A DNA stretch of 64,000 nucleotides from Hyphomicrobiales bacterium (lineage in GTDB: Bacteria; Pseudomonadota; Alphaproteobacteria; Rhizobiales; Rhizobiaceae). The DNA is taken from NCBI GenBank assembly GCA_900469475.1, contig UBXG01000016.1:9407-73406 (forward strand), written 5' to 3'. The notes under the pieces were generated by a model. It saw only the letters and a program-made list of their open reading frames with translations, was not told where the DNA came from and searched no databases. The translations under genes were made by a program, and so were the position numbers. Below, in pieces: positions 41,111 to 50,258 of this stretch (within the stretch, counting starts at the first letter, position 1; every line of letters starts with the position of its first letter).

Positions 41111-41365
41111 TCAGCGCCGCGGCTCGCCGCCCGGTGCATAAACCGTGTCCTGCTCGAAAGGAAACACCGAGCCGCATCGGCAGCGGACCATATGCTTGCG
41201 CGGATCGGTCGACGGCCGTTCCGTGGAAAAGCCGCGCGGCATCTCGTCTATCTTGAAATCGCGGCTCATCGCCCGACGATCGTCAGTTTCGGACACTTCG
41301 GCAAAGCCGGTGTGGTCGCATTTCGCGCATTCCAGCTTCCGTGAATATCGATCTCTAGCGGCCAT
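41111..41365 (-). CDS. Small zinc-ribbon-like protein of unknown function
   Basis: The 84-residue protein has CAKC near residue 13 and CRCG near 63, a split four-ligand arrangement (C-x2-C and C-x-C) like zinc ribbons. The centre, SETDDRRAMSRDFKIDEMPRGF, is polar. I recall similar unnamed proteins in rhizobia but cannot name the family. No signal peptide. It is transcribed alone from about 41370 and its 3' end lies next to the orphan terminator. A regulatory or nucleic-acid-binding role is possible. Confidence 0.65.
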   Translation of the reverse strand: MAARDRYSRKLECAKCDHTGFAEVSETDDRRAMSRDFKIDEMPRGFSTERPSTDPRKHMVRCRCGSVFPFEQDTVYAPGGEPRR

Positions 41366-41546
41366 TCTCTTCCAGCTCGGGACTCACAACACGTTCCTTC
41401 TATCAGCGCTGCCGGCGCTCTTGAAGGCCGCAAACAACCTTCGCTGCTGCTCGCTTTGCGTCCTTGAAAATTTAAGGGCCAGAAAAATGACCGGGCCGAG
41501 AAAAAGGGATTGACCAGATGGCAGATGTCAGACCAATTTACCATCC

Positions 41547-42254
41547 ATGACGAAACCCATGCTTAGCCCTCTTCCTTCCATCGACCGGACGCAGCAAGTC
41601 ATCGAGGCGCTGTCGACCTTCATCGAATCGTCCAAGCTACAAGCCGGCGACCGGCTTCCGACCGAGCGCGAGCTGATGGCCGCCCTTTCGGTAGGACGCT
41701 CCACCATTCGCGAGGTAATCACCTACTTCCAGGCGCTCGGCGTCATGGAAACGCGCAAAGGCAGCGGCACCTACCTGCTGAAGCCGGTTTCGAAGGCGAC
41801 GATCCATATGCCGCTTTCCTTCAACCCGTCACACCTGCGCGATGCGCTGTTGCAGACGCTGGAGGTCCGCCGCGGCATCGAATGTGAAGCCGGCATGGTG
41901 GCTGCGAGAAAGCGAACCGACGAAGACCTCGTCATCATCGAGGAGAAGCTCAACGAGATGGAGCGCGTGCACATGGCCAAGGGCACATCCGGGCCTGAGG
42001 ACCTCGCCTTCCATCTTGCCGTCTATGACGCCACCCACAATCCGCTGTTCCGGCAACTTCTCGAACAGATGCGCGAAACCTTCGAGCGCTTCTGGGAGCA
42101 TCCTTTCGACCGGCAGGATTTTGCCCGCCGGTCCTTCCCCTATCATCGCACGCTGTTCAACGCGATCGCCGACCAGGATCCCGAGGCTGCGCGCGCCGAA
42201 ACATTGAAAATTCTCGACGTGGTCGAGGAAGACATCAAGGAAATGTCCAAATGA
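41547..42254 (+). CDS. FadR-type GntR regulator
   Basis: The 235 residues show a winged helix (IESSKLQAGDRLPTERELMAALSVGRSTIREVI, residues 28-60) and an FCD/FadR-like helical ligand domain. DLAFHLAVYDATHNPL near residue 152 supplies likely metal or ligand histidines. Its stop overlaps the start of the PLP enzyme gene (ATGA), so regulator and enzyme are co-translated at the head of a six-gene plus-strand operon. It probably senses the imported substrate or a product. Confidence 0.9.
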   Translation: MTKPMLSPLPSIDRTQQVIEALSTFIESSKLQAGDRLPTERELMAALSVGRSTIREVITYFQALGVMETRKGSGTYLLKPVSKATIHMPLSFNPSHLRDALLQTLEVRRGIECEAGMVAARKRTDEDLVIIEEKLNEMERVHMAKGTSGPEDLAFHLAVYDATHNPLFRQLLEQMRETFERFWEHPFDRQDFARRSFPYHRTLFNAIADQDPEAARAETLKILDVVEEDIKEMSK

Positions 42255-43417
42255 CTGACGGGTTAGAGCCGTTCGAACTTGCCTCCCTCATCACCGCCCA
42301 TGACGACGGCAACTTCGCCGATGCCGTAGTGCCGCCGATCTTCCAGACCTCGCTTTTCACCTTTTCCAGCTATGACGAGATGATCGCCTCCTATCGCGGC
42401 GAAAAGGTGCGGCCGACCTATACGCGTGGCCTCAACCCGACGGTGCGTCTGTTCGAGGAAATGCTGGCAAAGCTCGAGGGTGCCGAGGATGCGCTCGGTT
42501 TTGCCAGCGGCATGGCCGCGATATCGTCGGCCGTTTTAAGCTTTGTCGAGCCAGGCGACCGTATCGTTTCAGTCAAGCACGTCTATCCCGATGCCTTCCG
42601 CCTCTTCGGCACGGTTCTGAAACGCATGAAGGTCGAGGTGACTTATGTCGATGGCCGCGATGAGGAGGCTGTCGCCAAGGCGCTTCCCGGCGCCAAGGTT
42701 TTCTACATGGAAAGCCCGACGAGCTGGGTCATGGAAGCGCATGATGTGGGTGCACTTGCCGCACTCGCCAAACAGCACGGCGTCGTCTCGATGATCGACA
42801 ACAGCTGGGCAACCCCCTTTTTCCAGCAGCCTTTGAAACTCGGTGTCGATCTCGTCATCCATTCCGCCTCGAAATATCTCGGTGGGCATAGCGACGTGGT
42901 CGCCGGTGTCGTCGCCGGTTCGAGGGAGATGATCGCGCGGCTGAAAGCCGAAGCCTATCCTTATCTCGGCGGCAAGCTTTCGCCCTTCGACGCATGGCTC
43001 CTGATCCGCGGCCTGCGCACGCTGCCGATCCGCATGAAGGCGCATGAGGCGGCGGCGATGATGATCGCCAAGCGGCTGCAGGAGCTCGATGTCGTCGAGC
43101 AGGTCTGCCATCCGGGCCTAGCCAACCGGCTGCCTGCCGGCCTGAACGGCACTTCGGGCCTGTTTTCATTCATCTTCCGCGAAGGCGTGGACGTGCGTGC
43201 GTTCGCGGATCACCTCAAGCTCTTCAAGCTGGGGGTGAGCTGGGGCGGGCATGAGAGCTTGATCGTGCCAGGCGAAGTCGTGCTGCAGCAAAAGGCACAG
43301 CCGAATTCTGCGCATACCTTCGGCATCAACCCGCGCTCCGTACGTCTGCATGTCGGTCTCGAAGGAACCGAGGCTTTGTGGAAGGAACTCGAGGAGGCAA
43401 TCGCCGCCGCCTCGTGA
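42251..43417 (+). CDS. PLP-dependent trans-sulfuration enzyme (Cys/Met metabolism family)
   Basis: The 388 residues belong to the cystathionine gamma-synthase / beta-lyase / methionine gamma-lyase family. Visible motifs are the tetramer Tyr region YTRGLNPTVRLFEEMLAKLEGAEDALGFASGMAAI (residues 57-91), the PLP aspartate in SMIDNSWATPFFQQPL near 180, and the Schiff-base lysine in HSASKYLGGHSD near 205. Reaction direction cannot be told from sequence. Its setting, between a FadR-type regulator and a CUT1 sugar-type importer, is unusual for a methionine biosynthetic gene and points to breakdown of an imported sulfur or amino compound. Confidence 0.88.
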   Translation: MTDGLEPFELASLITAHDDGNFADAVVPPIFQTSLFTFSSYDEMIASYRGEKVRPTYTRGLNPTVRLFEEMLAKLEGAEDALGFASGMAAISSAVLSFVEPGDRIVSVKHVYPDAFRLFGTVLKRMKVEVTYVDGRDEEAVAKALPGAKVFYMESPTSWVMEAHDVGALAALAKQHGVVSMIDNSWATPFFQQPLKLGVDLVIHSASKYLGGHSDVVAGVVAGSREMIARLKAEAYPYLGGKLSPFDAWLLIRGLRTLPIRMKAHEAAAMMIAKRLQELDVVEQVCHPGLANRLPAGLNGTSGLFSFIFREGVDVRAFADHLKLFKLGVSWGGHESLIVPGEVVLQQKAQPNSAHTFGINPRSVRLHVGLEGTEALWKELEEAIAAAS

Positions 43418-43458
43418 CATCGTCAATCTGAGAGGAAAACCTAAAAAGGGGAACCAAC

Positions 43459-44718
43459 ATGAAAAGACTGATAACAGCAGTACTCTTTACCGCCTTGATG
43501 GGCGGCACAGCCTTCGCCGATACGACGCTGAAACTCGTGGAAGTCATCACAAGCCCGGAGCGTACCGAGACGCTGAAGTCGATCGTTGCCAAATTCGAGG
43601 CCGCGAATCCCGGTACCAAGGTCGACATCATCTCCCTGCCCTGGAACGAAGCCTTCCAAAAGTTCGCCACCATGGTTTCGGCCGGCGATACGCCCGACGT
43701 GATGGAAATGCCTGATACCTGGCTGTCACTCTACGGCAATAACGGCATGCTCGAAAGCCTCGAGCCCTACCTCGCGAAGTGGGAGCATACGAGTGAACTG
43801 ACGCCGCGCGCGCTTCAACTCGGTCGCGATGTCAAGAACACCGCCTATATGCTGCCCTACGGCTTCTATCTGCGCGCCATGTTCTACAACAAGAAGATCT
43901 TGAAGGATGCCGGCGTCGCCGAACCGCCAAAGACGTTGGACGAATTCGTCAAGGCATCCGAGGCCATCTCGAAATTGCCCGGCAAATACGGCTACTGCAT
44001 GCGCGGCGGTCCGGGCGGTCTCAACGGCTGGATGATCTTTGCTGCCTCCATGGCCGGCGACAACAAATACTTCAAGGATGACGGCACGTCGACGATGAAC
44101 AGCCCGGGCTGGGCGAAGGGCATCGAGTGGATGGTCGATCTCTACAAGAAGGGCTATGCGCCGAAGGATAGCGTCAACTGGGGCTTCAACGAAGTCGTCG
44201 CCGGCTTCTATTCCGGCACCTGTGCCTTCCTCGACCAGGATCCGGATGCTCTGATCGCCGTTGCGGAACGCATGAAAAAGGATGATTTCGGCGTTGCACC
44301 GCTGCCGAAGGGTCCGGATGGCAAGTCCTTCCCGACCATTGGCTATGCCGGCTGGTCGATGTTCTCGACGAGCCAGAACAAGGATCTGTCCTGGAAGCTG
44401 ATTGCAACCCTTGAAGGCAAGGAAGGCAATCTCGAGTGGAACAAGAAGATTGGTGCTCTGCCGGCCTATACGGCCGCGGAAAAGGACCCCTTCTACGCCG
44501 GCGATCAGTTCAAGGGCTGGTTCCAGGAACTGGCCGACAAGGACACGGTGCCAACCGTAATGCCGACCTATCTTGAGGAATTCGCCTTCTTCAAGGATTC
44601 GCTGGCGATCAAGACGTCGCAGCAGGCGCTGCTCGGCGATATCTCGGCGAAGGACCTTGCCGATCAATGGGCCGATTACCTGACCAAGGCCCAGCAGAAA
44701 TTCCTCGCGAAGAAATAG
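43459..44718 (+). CDS. ABC importer substrate-binding protein (CUT1 sugar type)
   Basis: The 419-residue extracellular solute-binding protein has a Sec signal (MKRLITAVLFTALMGGTAFA, cleavage at about 20). The mature start TTLKLVEVITSPERTETLKSIVAKFEAANPGTKVDII and the segment ATMVSAGDTPDVMEMPDTW are typical of family-1 carbohydrate binding proteins. GGGGAAC precedes the ATG. It lies 41 bases after the PLP enzyme and is followed by two permeases and an ATPase. CUT1 proteins mostly bind oligosaccharides or glycerol-phosphate-like ligands, but the enzymes of this operon suggest something else. Confidence 0.92.
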   Translation: MKRLITAVLFTALMGGTAFADTTLKLVEVITSPERTETLKSIVAKFEAANPGTKVDIISLPWNEAFQKFATMVSAGDTPDVMEMPDTWLSLYGNNGMLESLEPYLAKWEHTSELTPRALQLGRDVKNTAYMLPYGFYLRAMFYNKKILKDAGVAEPPKTLDEFVKASEAISKLPGKYGYCMRGGPGGLNGWMIFAASMAGDNKYFKDDGTSTMNSPGWAKGIEWMVDLYKKGYAPKDSVNWGFNEVVAGFYSGTCAFLDQDPDALIAVAERMKKDDFGVAPLPKGPDGKSFPTIGYAGWSMFSTSQNKDLSWKLIATLEGKEGNLEWNKKIGALPAYTAAEKDPFYAGDQFKGWFQELADKDTVPTVMPTYLEEFAFFKDSLAIKTSQQALLGDISAKDLADQWADYLTKAQQKFLAKK

Positions 44719-44808
44719 AACGTACATGCGGCGGCGGAGCGATCCGCCGCCATCTCTGCCCACTTGAAACAGACGGCGTTCGAACGCCGCGAATGGGAAC
44801 TCTTGCAG

Positions 44809-45744
44809 ATGACTTCGATCACCGACACGCTCGACAGGCGTCACGACCGCAGGCCGTGGCTGAAGCGCCTCGCCGACGCCTCGGAACCCTATCTCTACAG
44901 CGCCCCTGCCCTCATTCTGATCATCGCCGTGATGCTGGTGCCGCTGGCGATCGGCATATCCTACGCCTTTCGCGATATTCAGCTGCTCAATCCGTTTTCC
45001 GGCGGCTTCATCGGCCTGGAGCATTTTCGCGATCTTTCCAAGGATAAGGCCTTTTACTGGGCGCTGAAGAATACACTTTGCTGGACGGGCGCCTCCGTGG
45101 TGCTGCAGTTCATCTTTGGGCTGATCCTGGCACTTCTGTTGGACAAGCCGTTTTTCGGCAGATCGATCGTTCAGGCGCTGGTGTTCCTGCCTTGGGCTGT
45201 TCCTTCTTTCCTCGCCGGCCTCAACTGGTCGTGGCTCTTCAATCCGGTTATAGGCCCGATACCGCATTGGCTCTATGGTATGGGCCTGACGAGCGAGCCG
45301 GGCAACATTCTCTCCGATCCGAACCATGCGATGTGGGGGCCGATCATCGCCAATGTCTGGTGGGGTATTCCCTTCTTCGCGATCACGCTTCTGGCGGCAC
45401 TGCAGGCGATCCCGCGCGATCTCTATGAGGCGGCTTCGATCGACGGCGCCGGCTGGTTCGAGCGCTTCCGCTCAATCACGCTTCCCTTCCTCGCACCGAC
45501 CATCGCCATCACGGTCCTCCTGCGCACTGTCTGGGTGTCCAACTTCGCCGATCTGATTGTCGTCATGACGGGCGGCGGACCCGCGGACCGCACGCAGATC
45601 GTTGCCAGCTACATCTTCACGCAGGCCTTCAAACGGCTGGATTTCGGCTATGCCTCGGCCATCGCCCTGGTTCTGCTAGTTCTCCTTCTCAGCTATTCGA
45701 TGCTGATCATCCTGCTGCGGCAGACCCTGCTGAACAAGGATTGA
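44809..45744 (+). CDS. CUT1 ABC importer permease (MalF/UgpA-like)
   Basis: The 311-residue permease has six predicted spans, from residue 40 onward (ALILIIAVMLVPLAIGISYAF), and an EAA loop YEAASIDGAGWFERFRSITLPFLAPTIAI near 223. ATG 44809 is chosen over TTG 44764, which would add 15 polar residues without a better ribosome site. It pairs with the next permease, whose ATG begins three bases after this stop. Confidence 0.88.
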   Translation: MTSITDTLDRRHDRRPWLKRLADASEPYLYSAPALILIIAVMLVPLAIGISYAFRDIQLLNPFSGGFIGLEHFRDLSKDKAFYWALKNTLCWTGASVVLQFIFGLILALLLDKPFFGRSIVQALVFLPWAVPSFLAGLNWSWLFNPVIGPIPHWLYGMGLTSEPGNILSDPNHAMWGPIIANVWWGIPFFAITLLAALQAIPRDLYEAASIDGAGWFERFRSITLPFLAPTIAITVLLRTVWVSNFADLIVVMTGGGPADRTQIVASYIFTQAFKRLDFGYASAIALVLLVLLLSYSMLIILLRQTLLNKD

Positions 45745-45747
45745 GCC

Positions 45748-46578
45748 ATGAGACGATCCGTTCTTCCCACTATCGCGCATCGCCTAGCCATTCTTTGCTA
45801 CGTCGTCTTCGCGCTCTTCCCGCTCTTCTGGCTGCTGAAAGTGTCAGTGACGCCGAACGATCTGCTCTATACCGAAGGCGTGCGCATGTGGCCGTCGCGC
45901 ACGACCTGGGAACACTACGCCTTCGTGCTGCAGCACAGCGACTTCCCGACCTTCTTCAAGAACAGCCTCATCGTCTCCGGCTCGACGGCGATTGCCGTGA
46001 CCATCTGTGCGTCGCTCTCCGGCTATGCTCTCTCGCGCTTCAATTTCCGCGCCAAATACTGGATCGTGGCGCTGATGCTGCTGACGCAGATGTTTCCGCT
46101 AGTGATGCTTGTGGCACCGATCTTCAAGATCCTGACGCCGCTGCATCTGACCAACAGCCTAACCGGCCTCGTCATCGTCTACACGGCCTTCAACGTGCCC
46201 TTCGCCACCTTCCTGATGCAGTCCTTCTTCGACGGCATTCCGAAGGATCTGGAAGAGGCAGCCATGATCGACGGCGCAACGCAGTTCACGGCTTTCCGGC
46301 AAATCATCCTGCCGCTGACGCTGCCCGGTATCGCAGCCACCCTCGGCTTCGTCTTCACGGCGGCATGGAGCGAGCTTCTCTTTGCGCTGATGCTCATCAA
46401 CGGCAATCAGGCTGCGACCTTCCCGGTCGGGCTTCTCACCTTCGTCTCGAAATTCTCGGTGGATTTCGGACAGATGATGGCGGCGGGCGTCATGGCGCTC
46501 ATTCCGGCGGCCCTCTTCTTCCTGCTCATCCAACGCTATCTCGTGCAGGGCCTGACGGCCGGCGCGGTCAAGGGTTAG
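45748..46578 (+). CDS. CUT1 ABC importer permease (MalG/UgpE-like)
   Basis: The 276-residue second permease starts with a short cytoplasmic segment, a span near 14-35, and five more spans. The EAA loop reads LEEAAMIDGATQFTAFRQIILPLTLPGIAA near residue 168. It completes the membrane channel with the upstream permease and is followed four bases later by the ATPase gene. Confidence 0.9.
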   Translation: MRRSVLPTIAHRLAILCYVVFALFPLFWLLKVSVTPNDLLYTEGVRMWPSRTTWEHYAFVLQHSDFPTFFKNSLIVSGSTAIAVTICASLSGYALSRFNFRAKYWIVALMLLTQMFPLVMLVAPIFKILTPLHLTNSLTGLVIVYTAFNVPFATFLMQSFFDGIPKDLEEAAMIDGATQFTAFRQIILPLTLPGIAATLGFVFTAAWSELLFALMLINGNQAATFPVGLLTFVSKFSVDFGQMMAAGVMALIPAALFFLLIQRYLVQGLTAGAVKG

Positions 46579-46582
46579 TCAC

Positions 46583-47641
46583 ATGGCATCGATCGATATT
46601 CAGAACGTCAAGAAAGCCTACGGCCACGTGCAGGTGCTGCATGACATCGATCTCAGGATCAAGGACGGCGAGTTTGTCGTCCTCGTCGGTCCTTCCGGAT
46701 GTGGCAAATCTACGCTTCTCAGGATGATTGCCGGCCTTGAGGACATCAGCGGCGGCGAAATCCGCATTGCCGACAATCGTGTCAACGAGCTGCATCCGAA
46801 AGACCGCGACATTGCCATGGTCTTCCAGTCCTATGCGCTCTATCCGCATATGAATGTCGCCGGCAATATGAGCTACAGCCTGCGGTTGCGGAAGGTGGCC
46901 AAGGATGGCATTGCCAAGGCTGTCGCCGGCGCGGCATCCAAGCTCGGTCTCGATCCGCTATTGGAGCGCCGGCCGAAGGCCCTCTCCGGTGGCCAACGCC
47001 AGCGCGTCGCCATGGGCCGCGCCATCGTTCGCCAGCCGAAGGCCTTTCTCTTCGATGAGCCGCTATCGAATCTCGATGCGCGCCTGCGCGAGCAGATGCG
47101 CGCTGAAATCAAGAAGTTGCATAGCGATCTTAAAGCGACGTCGATCTATGTCACTCACGATCAGATCGAGGCGATGACGCTAGCGGATCGCATCGTCGCT
47201 ATGCATGGCGGGGTCGTTCAGCAGGTCGGCAGCCCGCTCGAACTCTACGACCGCCCCGCCAATCTCTTCGTGGCCGGCTTCATTGGTTCACCCGGCATGA
47301 ACTTCCTTGATGCGACTTACGAGGGCAATGCTGTCCAGCTCAAGGATGGCACACTCGTTTCGCTTCCGGAGCCGCTAAAATCGGCAACCGCTGCGAAGGT
47401 CACGCTCGGCATTCGGCCGGAGCATGTCGTGCTGTCGTCCAACCCGTCCGACATGGCCGCCAATGTCGAGCTGATTGAGCCTACCGGCTTCGGCATCATC
47501 CTGCATCTTTCGCTGCACGGCCTGCCGTTCAAGGTGTTCACCTTGGATCGCACCGCTTTGAGCGCGGGCACGCAGGTCCACGTCGCCTTCCCGGCGCAGC
47601 ATCTGCATGTCTTCGATGAGGATGGAAAAAGGGCGGCTTGA
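46583..47641 (+). CDS. CUT1 ABC importer ATP-binding protein (UgpC/MsmK-like)
   Basis: The 352-residue ATPase contains Walker A GPSGCGKSTLL near 37, Q-loop VFQSYALYPHMN near 80, signature LSGGQRQRVAMGRAI near 134, Walker B FLFDEPLSNLD near 156 and VTHDQIEAMTLADRI near 191. The C-terminal MalK-type regulatory fold starts near 240. It is the last gene of the plus-strand operon. Its stop codon lies inside a hairpin that probably terminates the oppositely oriented peptidase gene. Confidence 0.92.
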   Translation: MASIDIQNVKKAYGHVQVLHDIDLRIKDGEFVVLVGPSGCGKSTLLRMIAGLEDISGGEIRIADNRVNELHPKDRDIAMVFQSYALYPHMNVAGNMSYSLRLRKVAKDGIAKAVAGAASKLGLDPLLERRPKALSGGQRQRVAMGRAIVRQPKAFLFDEPLSNLDARLREQMRAEIKKLHSDLKATSIYVTHDQIEAMTLADRIVAMHGGVVQQVGSPLELYDRPANLFVAGFIGSPGMNFLDATYEGNAVQLKDGTLVSLPEPLKSATAAKVTLGIRPEHVVLSSNPSDMAANVELIEPTGFGIILHLSLHGLPFKVFTLDRTALSAGTQVHVAFPAQHLHVFDEDGKRAA

Positions 47642-47650
47642 CGGCCGCCC
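47626..47650 (-). terminator. Intrinsic terminator of the M24 peptidase gene
   Basis: A perfect 7-bp stem (47631-47637 with 47644-47650, 6-base loop) is followed, on the minus strand, by TTTTT. It lies 12 bases past the peptidase stop codon and inside the last codons of the convergent ATPase gene. Confidence 0.7.
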
Positions 47651-47661
47651 GACTAAGACTC

Positions 47662-48807
47662 TCAGCTCGCAAACGGTTCGGTCGGCCCGCTGGACGGCTG
47701 CGTGAACCAGTGCGGCCCATCCGACGCCATATAGATGTGGTCCTCCAGTCGGATGCCGAATTTCTTCGGAAAGACGATCATCGGCTCGTTTGAGAAGCAC
47801 ATGCCGGCCTCAAGCACCGTCGCGTTGCCGCGCAAGATGTAGGGCTCCTCATGAATCTCCAAACCAAGGCCGTGACCGGCACGATGCGGCAGTCCCGGCA
47901 GCTTATAGTCGGGGCCAAGCGAATGCCTGGCAAGCACCGCGCGGGCCGCATCATCCAGGCTGGAGCAGGCAGCGCCCAGCTTTGCCGCGTCGAAAACGGC
48001 CTGCTGCGCCTCGCGTTCGATCGCCCAGGCATCTTCGAAGGCGCGGTCGCCGCTCTTCAACTTGTATGTGCGGGTGAGGTCGGAATGATAGCCGTCGATG
48101 CGGGCGCCCGTATCCACTAAGATGACGTCGTCTTTGCCGAGCGTCTGGTCGCCATCCGCGCCGTGCGGCAGGGACGTGGCTTCGCCGAAGGATACGATGC
48201 AGAAGGTCGAGCCGCCGTCGGCGCCCGCCTCGCGATGCCGCCGGTCGATGAATTTGACGACTTCCGATGCGCGAATTCCCGGCTTGAGCATGGCATGGGC
48301 CTGTTTGTGCACGTCCAGTGTCAGGTTCATGGCGTATTGAATGAGCGCGATTTCAGCTGGGGACTTGATCCGGCGCAGGCCGTTGATGATCAGCCCGCCA
48401 TTGACAAGCCTTTCAGCTCCAAGCTCGGCGGCCAACGCATTGTAGAAGTAAAGCGGCATGTTGTCGTCGAGCGCCAAGATGCCCTTATCTCCCAGCACGC
48501 GGGCTATGAGTGCCGCGCTGCTCTCCTCCTCCTGCCATTCAAGAATTTCGGCCGGCAGATGCGGCAGGGTTTCAACCCTGCTGCGCTCGAAGCCCGGCAC
48601 AATGTAGTAGAGGTCTGTCGGCGTCACCAATGCGCCGAGAAACCGCTCGCTTGCATGCCAGACTAGGCCGGTGAAATAGCGGAGGCTTTCGGTCGGCCCG
48701 AGCAGCATGCCGGCCCATCCATTCGCATCAAGCAGCTTTCGAAGCCTTGAAAGGCGCTGTTGTCTTTCCTCCGCTGAAATCCGGGGTACTGGGTGTTGCC
48801 ACGACAT
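47662..48807 (-). CDS. M24 family Xaa-Pro dipeptidase-like metallopeptidase
   Basis: The 381 residues have a creatinase-like N-terminal domain and a pita-bread M24 domain. Metal ligands are all visible: VDTGARIDGYHSDLTRTY near 236 (two Asp), GHGLGLEIHEEP near 313 (His), SNEPMIVF near 344 and GIRLEDHIY near 357 (two Glu). It should cleave Xaa-Pro dipeptides or a related amide in the cytosol; creatinase-like activity is the alternative. ATG 48807 is chosen for its GGAGAGTAGGA ribosome site rather than the frame reaching 48915. It converges on the importer-PLP enzyme operon, suggesting that the imported compound may be a peptide-like conjugate. Confidence 0.88.
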   Translation of the reverse strand: MSWQHPVPRISAEERQQRLSRLRKLLDANGWAGMLLGPTESLRYFTGLVWHASERFLGALVTPTDLYYIVPGFERSRVETLPHLPAEILEWQEEESSAALIARVLGDKGILALDDNMPLYFYNALAAELGAERLVNGGLIINGLRRIKSPAEIALIQYAMNLTLDVHKQAHAMLKPGIRASEVVKFIDRRHREAGADGGSTFCIVSFGEATSLPHGADGDQTLGKDDVILVDTGARIDGYHSDLTRTYKLKSGDRAFEDAWAIEREAQQAVFDAAKLGAACSSLDDAARAVLARHSLGPDYKLPGLPHRAGHGLGLEIHEEPYILRGNATVLEAGMCFSNEPMIVFPKKFGIRLEDHIYMASDGPHWFTQPSSGPTEPFAS

Positions 48808-49026
48808 TCCTACTCTCCTCAATACTCTTCGCCCTGCATAGCTTATCGTCCCGCCATGTGGAGCGGTACCGACACTATCGCTCCTGCAAGACGTATGTCG
48901 ACAAGGAAAATACAACTACTGCCTTTCCGAAGGTCGCCGCCCCGTTCGATAGCTAAATTATTTGACAGCGCGAATACGGCTCCAGTGGTTCACTGCTCTC
49001 ATCGAAGCAACCGATGGAGTATCACC

Positions 49027-49254
49027 ATGCAAGCCACAAGCATCATCACTTCTTCCGAACAGGCCAGCACCTTCCGCAAGACTCGACTCGCGTCTTTCTC
49101 GACCTTGCTGGACCTTGTACGTATGCTCGTACGCAAAATGGTCGAGCGCAGGAATCGCAATGCGCTTCTCGGGCTGTCGGACGATCAATTGAAAGACATT
49201 GGCCTTTCCCGCGGCCAGAATGGAAGCGATGTCCATATTTATAGCCGCTACTAA
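49027..49254 (+). CDS. DUF1127 small basic protein
   Basis: The 75-residue protein ends with the DUF1127 motif: VRMLVRKMVERRNRNALLGLSDDQLKDIGLSRG. Short DUF1127 proteins in alphaproteobacteria are linked to phosphate, RNA and stress physiology; the longer N-terminal part here is Ser/Thr-rich and unlike the 45-50-residue forms. It lies upstream of the AraC regulator on the same strand, with a 70-base gap. Confidence 0.85.
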   Translation: MQATSIITSSEQASTFRKTRLASFSTLLDLVRMLVRKMVERRNRNALLGLSDDQLKDIGLSRGQNGSDVHIYSRY

Positions 49255-49324
49255 AAAGATGGCGCAGGATGTGTTAGGCTTCACTGGTGTGGCGGGCGTC
49301 AACGCCGGGATGGGGAAGTTCGGC

Positions 49325-50176
49325 ATGTCAGAAATTACGACCGCCTTGCTGCTGAAGACGAAAACCGTCCTCATCCGCGATATCGTCTGCAATGGCGAAT
49401 GCCGACATAAGAGCGGTGAGGAATGCGCCCACAAGACAAGCCTCGTCTATCCCTATCGTGGCGTTTTCAAGCGCCACGTCGACCAGAGTGATACTGTTGC
49501 GGAAGCAAACCAGGTATTATTCTTCAATAACGGACAGGGATATCGGATCAGTCATCCCGTTGATGGTGGCGATTCCTGTCTCGATTTCAGTATAGATGAG
49601 AGCGTCCTTCACGAGCTCGCGCCGAAAGAGCAGGTTCAGTCCGGCGAAAGCGTCATCTTCCGTCGGCAGCGCCGACGCATAGATCCACGTGCGCAGGCAC
49701 TCGTGGCGATGCTTCGCCATGGGCTCAGCCGCAATATAGCCGAGAGCCTGGAGGGCGAAACGCTGGCATTGACCCTGGTGCGCCGCTCTCTCGGCGAACG
49801 TACGTCGCATGCGGCCGGCGCAAGTTCCGGCCGGCAGAAGCTTGTCGATCGGGCAAAGCTCGTTCTGTCCTCCGATCTTGCCCGCCGCTGGACGCTTGCA
49901 GAGATCGCAAAAGAAGTCGGCGTCTCACCCGTCTATCTGACGCAAGTCTTCCAACAGGTAGAAGCCATTCCGCTTTATCGCTATCAGCTGCGCCTACGGC
50001 TGGCACGCGCGCTCGATCTCCTCGGCGCCTATGACGACCTGACCATGCTCGGGCTCGATCTCGGCTTTTCCAGCCACAGCCATTTCAGTGCTGCGTTTAA
50101 ACAGACCTACGCGCAGACACCGGCGGAATTTCAGCGTTCGGCGCAGCTGAAGCCGAAGCGCTACGCGGTTCGCTAA
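49325..50176 (+). CDS. AraC-family regulator with Cys/His-rich N-terminus
   Basis: The product is about 283 residues. The C-terminal 100 residues form the double helix-turn-helix: WTLAEIAKEVGVSPVYLTQVFQQVEAIPLYRYQLRLRLARAL, then LDLGFSSHSHFSAAFKQTYAQTPAEFQ. The N-terminal domain begins with IRDIVCNGECRHKSGEECAHKTSLVYP, a C-x3-C-x7-C-x-H cluster that could bind a metal or respond to redox. ATG 49325 is preferred because homology-like sequence starts there, but several in-frame ATGs lie upstream. The next gene encodes a mini zinc-ribbon protein, which may be its target. Confidence 0.88.
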   Translation: MSEITTALLLKTKTVLIRDIVCNGECRHKSGEECAHKTSLVYPYRGVFKRHVDQSDTVAEANQVLFFNNGQGYRISHPVDGGDSCLDFSIDESVLHELAPKEQVQSGESVIFRRQRRRIDPRAQALVAMLRHGLSRNIAESLEGETLALTLVRRSLGERTSHAAGASSGRQKLVDRAKLVLSSDLARRWTLAEIAKEVGVSPVYLTQVFQQVEAIPLYRYQLRLRLARALDLLGAYDDLTMLGLDLGFSSHSHFSAAFKQTYAQTPAEFQRSAQLKPKRYAVR

Positions 50177-50258
50177 AGATTCCGACAGCGCCGACATAAT
50201 GATCGGTGCTCTTATGATCCTACCCCGGCAAGGGGATCGATCAGGAAAGGATCATGAT

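Noticed and set aside
43726-45327. A 533-codon minus-strand frame across the binding protein and permease genes
   Set aside because: Antisense to two well-recognised transporter genes; long only because of GC-rich codon bias.
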